From assembly GCA_965219015.1 (NCBI GenBank), contig CBDCNH010000011.1:62001-126000 (forward strand): DNA of 64,000 bases, written 5' to 3'. Positions within the stretch are counted from its first letter, which is position 1. Each line of letters starts with the position of its first letter. The DNA is from CBDCNH01 sp965219015 (GTDB lineage: Bacteria; Pseudomonadota; Alphaproteobacteria; Rhodobacterales; Rhodobacteraceae). Of the stretch, positions 63,158-64,000 are shown in pieces. The position numbers and the translations under genes were made by a program. Below the pieces are notes generated by a model. That model was not told where the DNA came from. It worked only from the letters and a program-made list of their open reading frames with translations, and did no database searches.

Positions 63158-64000
63158 CTAGCTGTCACCGCGGCGCCCTCCGAGGATCTTCGCGTAGGTG
63201 TTGCGTGCCGACTTGTAGGCGGAGCCCGCGCGGCCGAAAAAGCCGGCGTTGTCGATCGCGGCCGCGGCGTCCCGCAGTTGACCCGCGTCGTGGGTGCCGC
63301 CGGCGGAGGGCAGCGCCTGGCGGATGCGGCCGATCTCTCTGGAGAGACGGGACACCTGGCTCTCGATCTCGACAGCCAGAGCATCGACCGCGGCCACCGG
63401 GTCGCCGAGGCGGAGGTTGAGGGCGTCGGGAGACTGCGCCGCGATCAGCCGCGCGCCAATGCGAATTTCCGTGATGGTCCGGCCCAGCGAGGTCCAGCTC
63501 TTCGGCAGCCGCGCCGCGGCCGCGAGGGCGACGCGGACGGCGCCGATCTCTTCCTCGATCTCGGCGAGCCGTCTGCGGTGCTCCACGGGGTCGAGCCGAT
63601 GGCCGCGAGCTTTTGCAAACTCTGCGGCAGCAGCGAGACGCTTCGAGATGTTCCAGCCCTCCGCGTCTCGCAGGCTATGGCCGAGACCGGCCACGAGCGT
63701 TTGCCTTTCGCTGATCTGGCCGCAGAGATCGCGGGCAGCCCGGCGAGCGACGGGATCGGCAAGCGTGACGAGGAGATCCGGATCGACCCGGCCCTCTTCG
63801 CGGGCGACGGCAGAAAGCAGGTCGCCGATCTTCCTCATGTCGACCGCGAAGGGGTTCGCCGACGCGAATGCGGCAATCGAGGAGCCCGCGATGTCGGTCT
63901 CGAATGCTTGCAGCGCCCCGGCAATGGCGCGGGCCGCCTCCGCGTGATCCTCGGCGACGTCGTGCGAGGTGATCAGCGCGCTCGAGGCGCGCCAGATGAC
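63158..64000 (-). CDS. Upstream helical part of the helicase gene, ends in TAG, runs off the window
   Basis: Open without stop from the window edge to TAG at 63158-63160, in the same frame as the helicase ORF that restarts at ATG 63151 two codons later. At least 280 residues, rich in Ala, Glu and Arg with coiled-coil character (RRRLAEIEEEIGAVRVALAA, IESQVSRLSREIGRIRQALP) and ending FFGRAGSAYKSARNTYAKIL. In long AAA_11/AAA_12 helicases such a region sits between Walker A and Walker B, so Walker A should lie beyond 64000. Either a nonsense mutation, or a two-polypeptide arrangement with reinitiation. Confidence 0.7.
   Translation of the reverse strand, partial: VIWRASSALITSHDVAEDHAEAARAIAGALQAFETDIAGSSIAAFASANPFAVDMRKIGDLLSAVAREEGRVDPDLLVTLADPVARRAARDLCGQISERQTLVAGLGHSLRDAEGWNISKRLAAAAEFAKARGHRLDPVEHRRRLAEIEEEIGAVRVALAAAARLPKSWTSLGRTITEIRIGARLIAAQSPDALNLRLGDPVAAVDALAVEIESQVSRLSREIGRIRQALPSAGGTHDAGQLRDAAAAIDNAGFFGRAGSAYKSARNTYAKILGGRRGDS

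Overview
The window is a GC-rich bacterial chromosome segment. Its gene content and order point to an alphaproteobacterium of the Rhodobacterales/Rhodobacteraceae type: a sufB-DUF486-sufC-sufD-YIP1-YIP1-sufS cluster, a phoR-pstSCAB-phoU-phoB block, the rpsB-tsf pair, psuK-psuG, a class II DAHP synthase, an Asp-type hemB, many GTG/TTG starts and many 4-base GTGA/ATGA gene overlaps. Most of it is ordinary core metabolism. About 57 protein genes or gene fragments are supported, plus one tRNA-Arg(CCG), one strong small-RNA candidate and several regulatory sites.

Layout. 1-5039: Fe-S cluster assembly operon. 5084-9216: tRNA, an ArsR-type regulator with its own operator-like repeat, a MobA-like nucleotidyltransferase, a dimethylglycine/sarcosine dehydrogenase-like flavoenzyme and a frameshifted exoD-like gene. 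9583-17922 (all minus): a branched-chain-amino-acid-type ABC importer (livK, livG, livF, livH, livM) with a GlxA/AraC regulator upstream. Its operon is interrupted by three related secreted proteins and a fourth small secreted protein. 18040-23734: class II DAHP synthase, a PAS protein with a CtrA-like site, gmk (frame lost in a tandem repeat), a gamma-carbonic-anhydrase-like protein and a Cys/Met-metabolism PLP enzyme. 24012-31366: phosphate regulon behind a three-repeat Pho box. 31435-36027: TetR with a repeated operator, aldo-keto reductase, rpe, a DAO-type oxidase and a LuxR solo. 36368-45936: tsf/rpsB, psuKG, DUF502, hbdH with a promoter-hairpin-terminator unit (small RNA) just upstream, a family 5 solute-binding protein, a CsbD-like protein, a FrnE-type protein and an MFS pump. 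45878-55117: mfd, a membrane protein, hemB, a SYLF lipoprotein, a hydroxyacid dehydrogenase and a penicillin-acylase-type hydrolase.

The accessory part is 54949-64000. The last 171 bp of the penicillin acylase gene are present twice, 1981 bp apart, and bracket an AT-richer insert. The insert has two translationally coupled unknown genes; the second is broken by a decayed IS5-family (IS427-like) element. Further right, dusA (a known island integration target) has an atypical 5' end and about 950 bp of apparently non-coding DNA upstream of it. Beyond that lies a large SF1 helicase fused to an MTES_1575/Vsr-like nuclease and a GreA/GreB C-terminal-like domain. Its frame is cut by an in-frame TAG from an upstream helical part that leaves the window. 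This locus is the best candidate for an undescribed (defence-like) system; the two-gene insert is the second.

Several frames look broken by single-base or single-codon changes (exoD, gmk, the IS transposase, the helicase). Some may be real decay and others assembly or sequencing errors; the sequence alone cannot decide.
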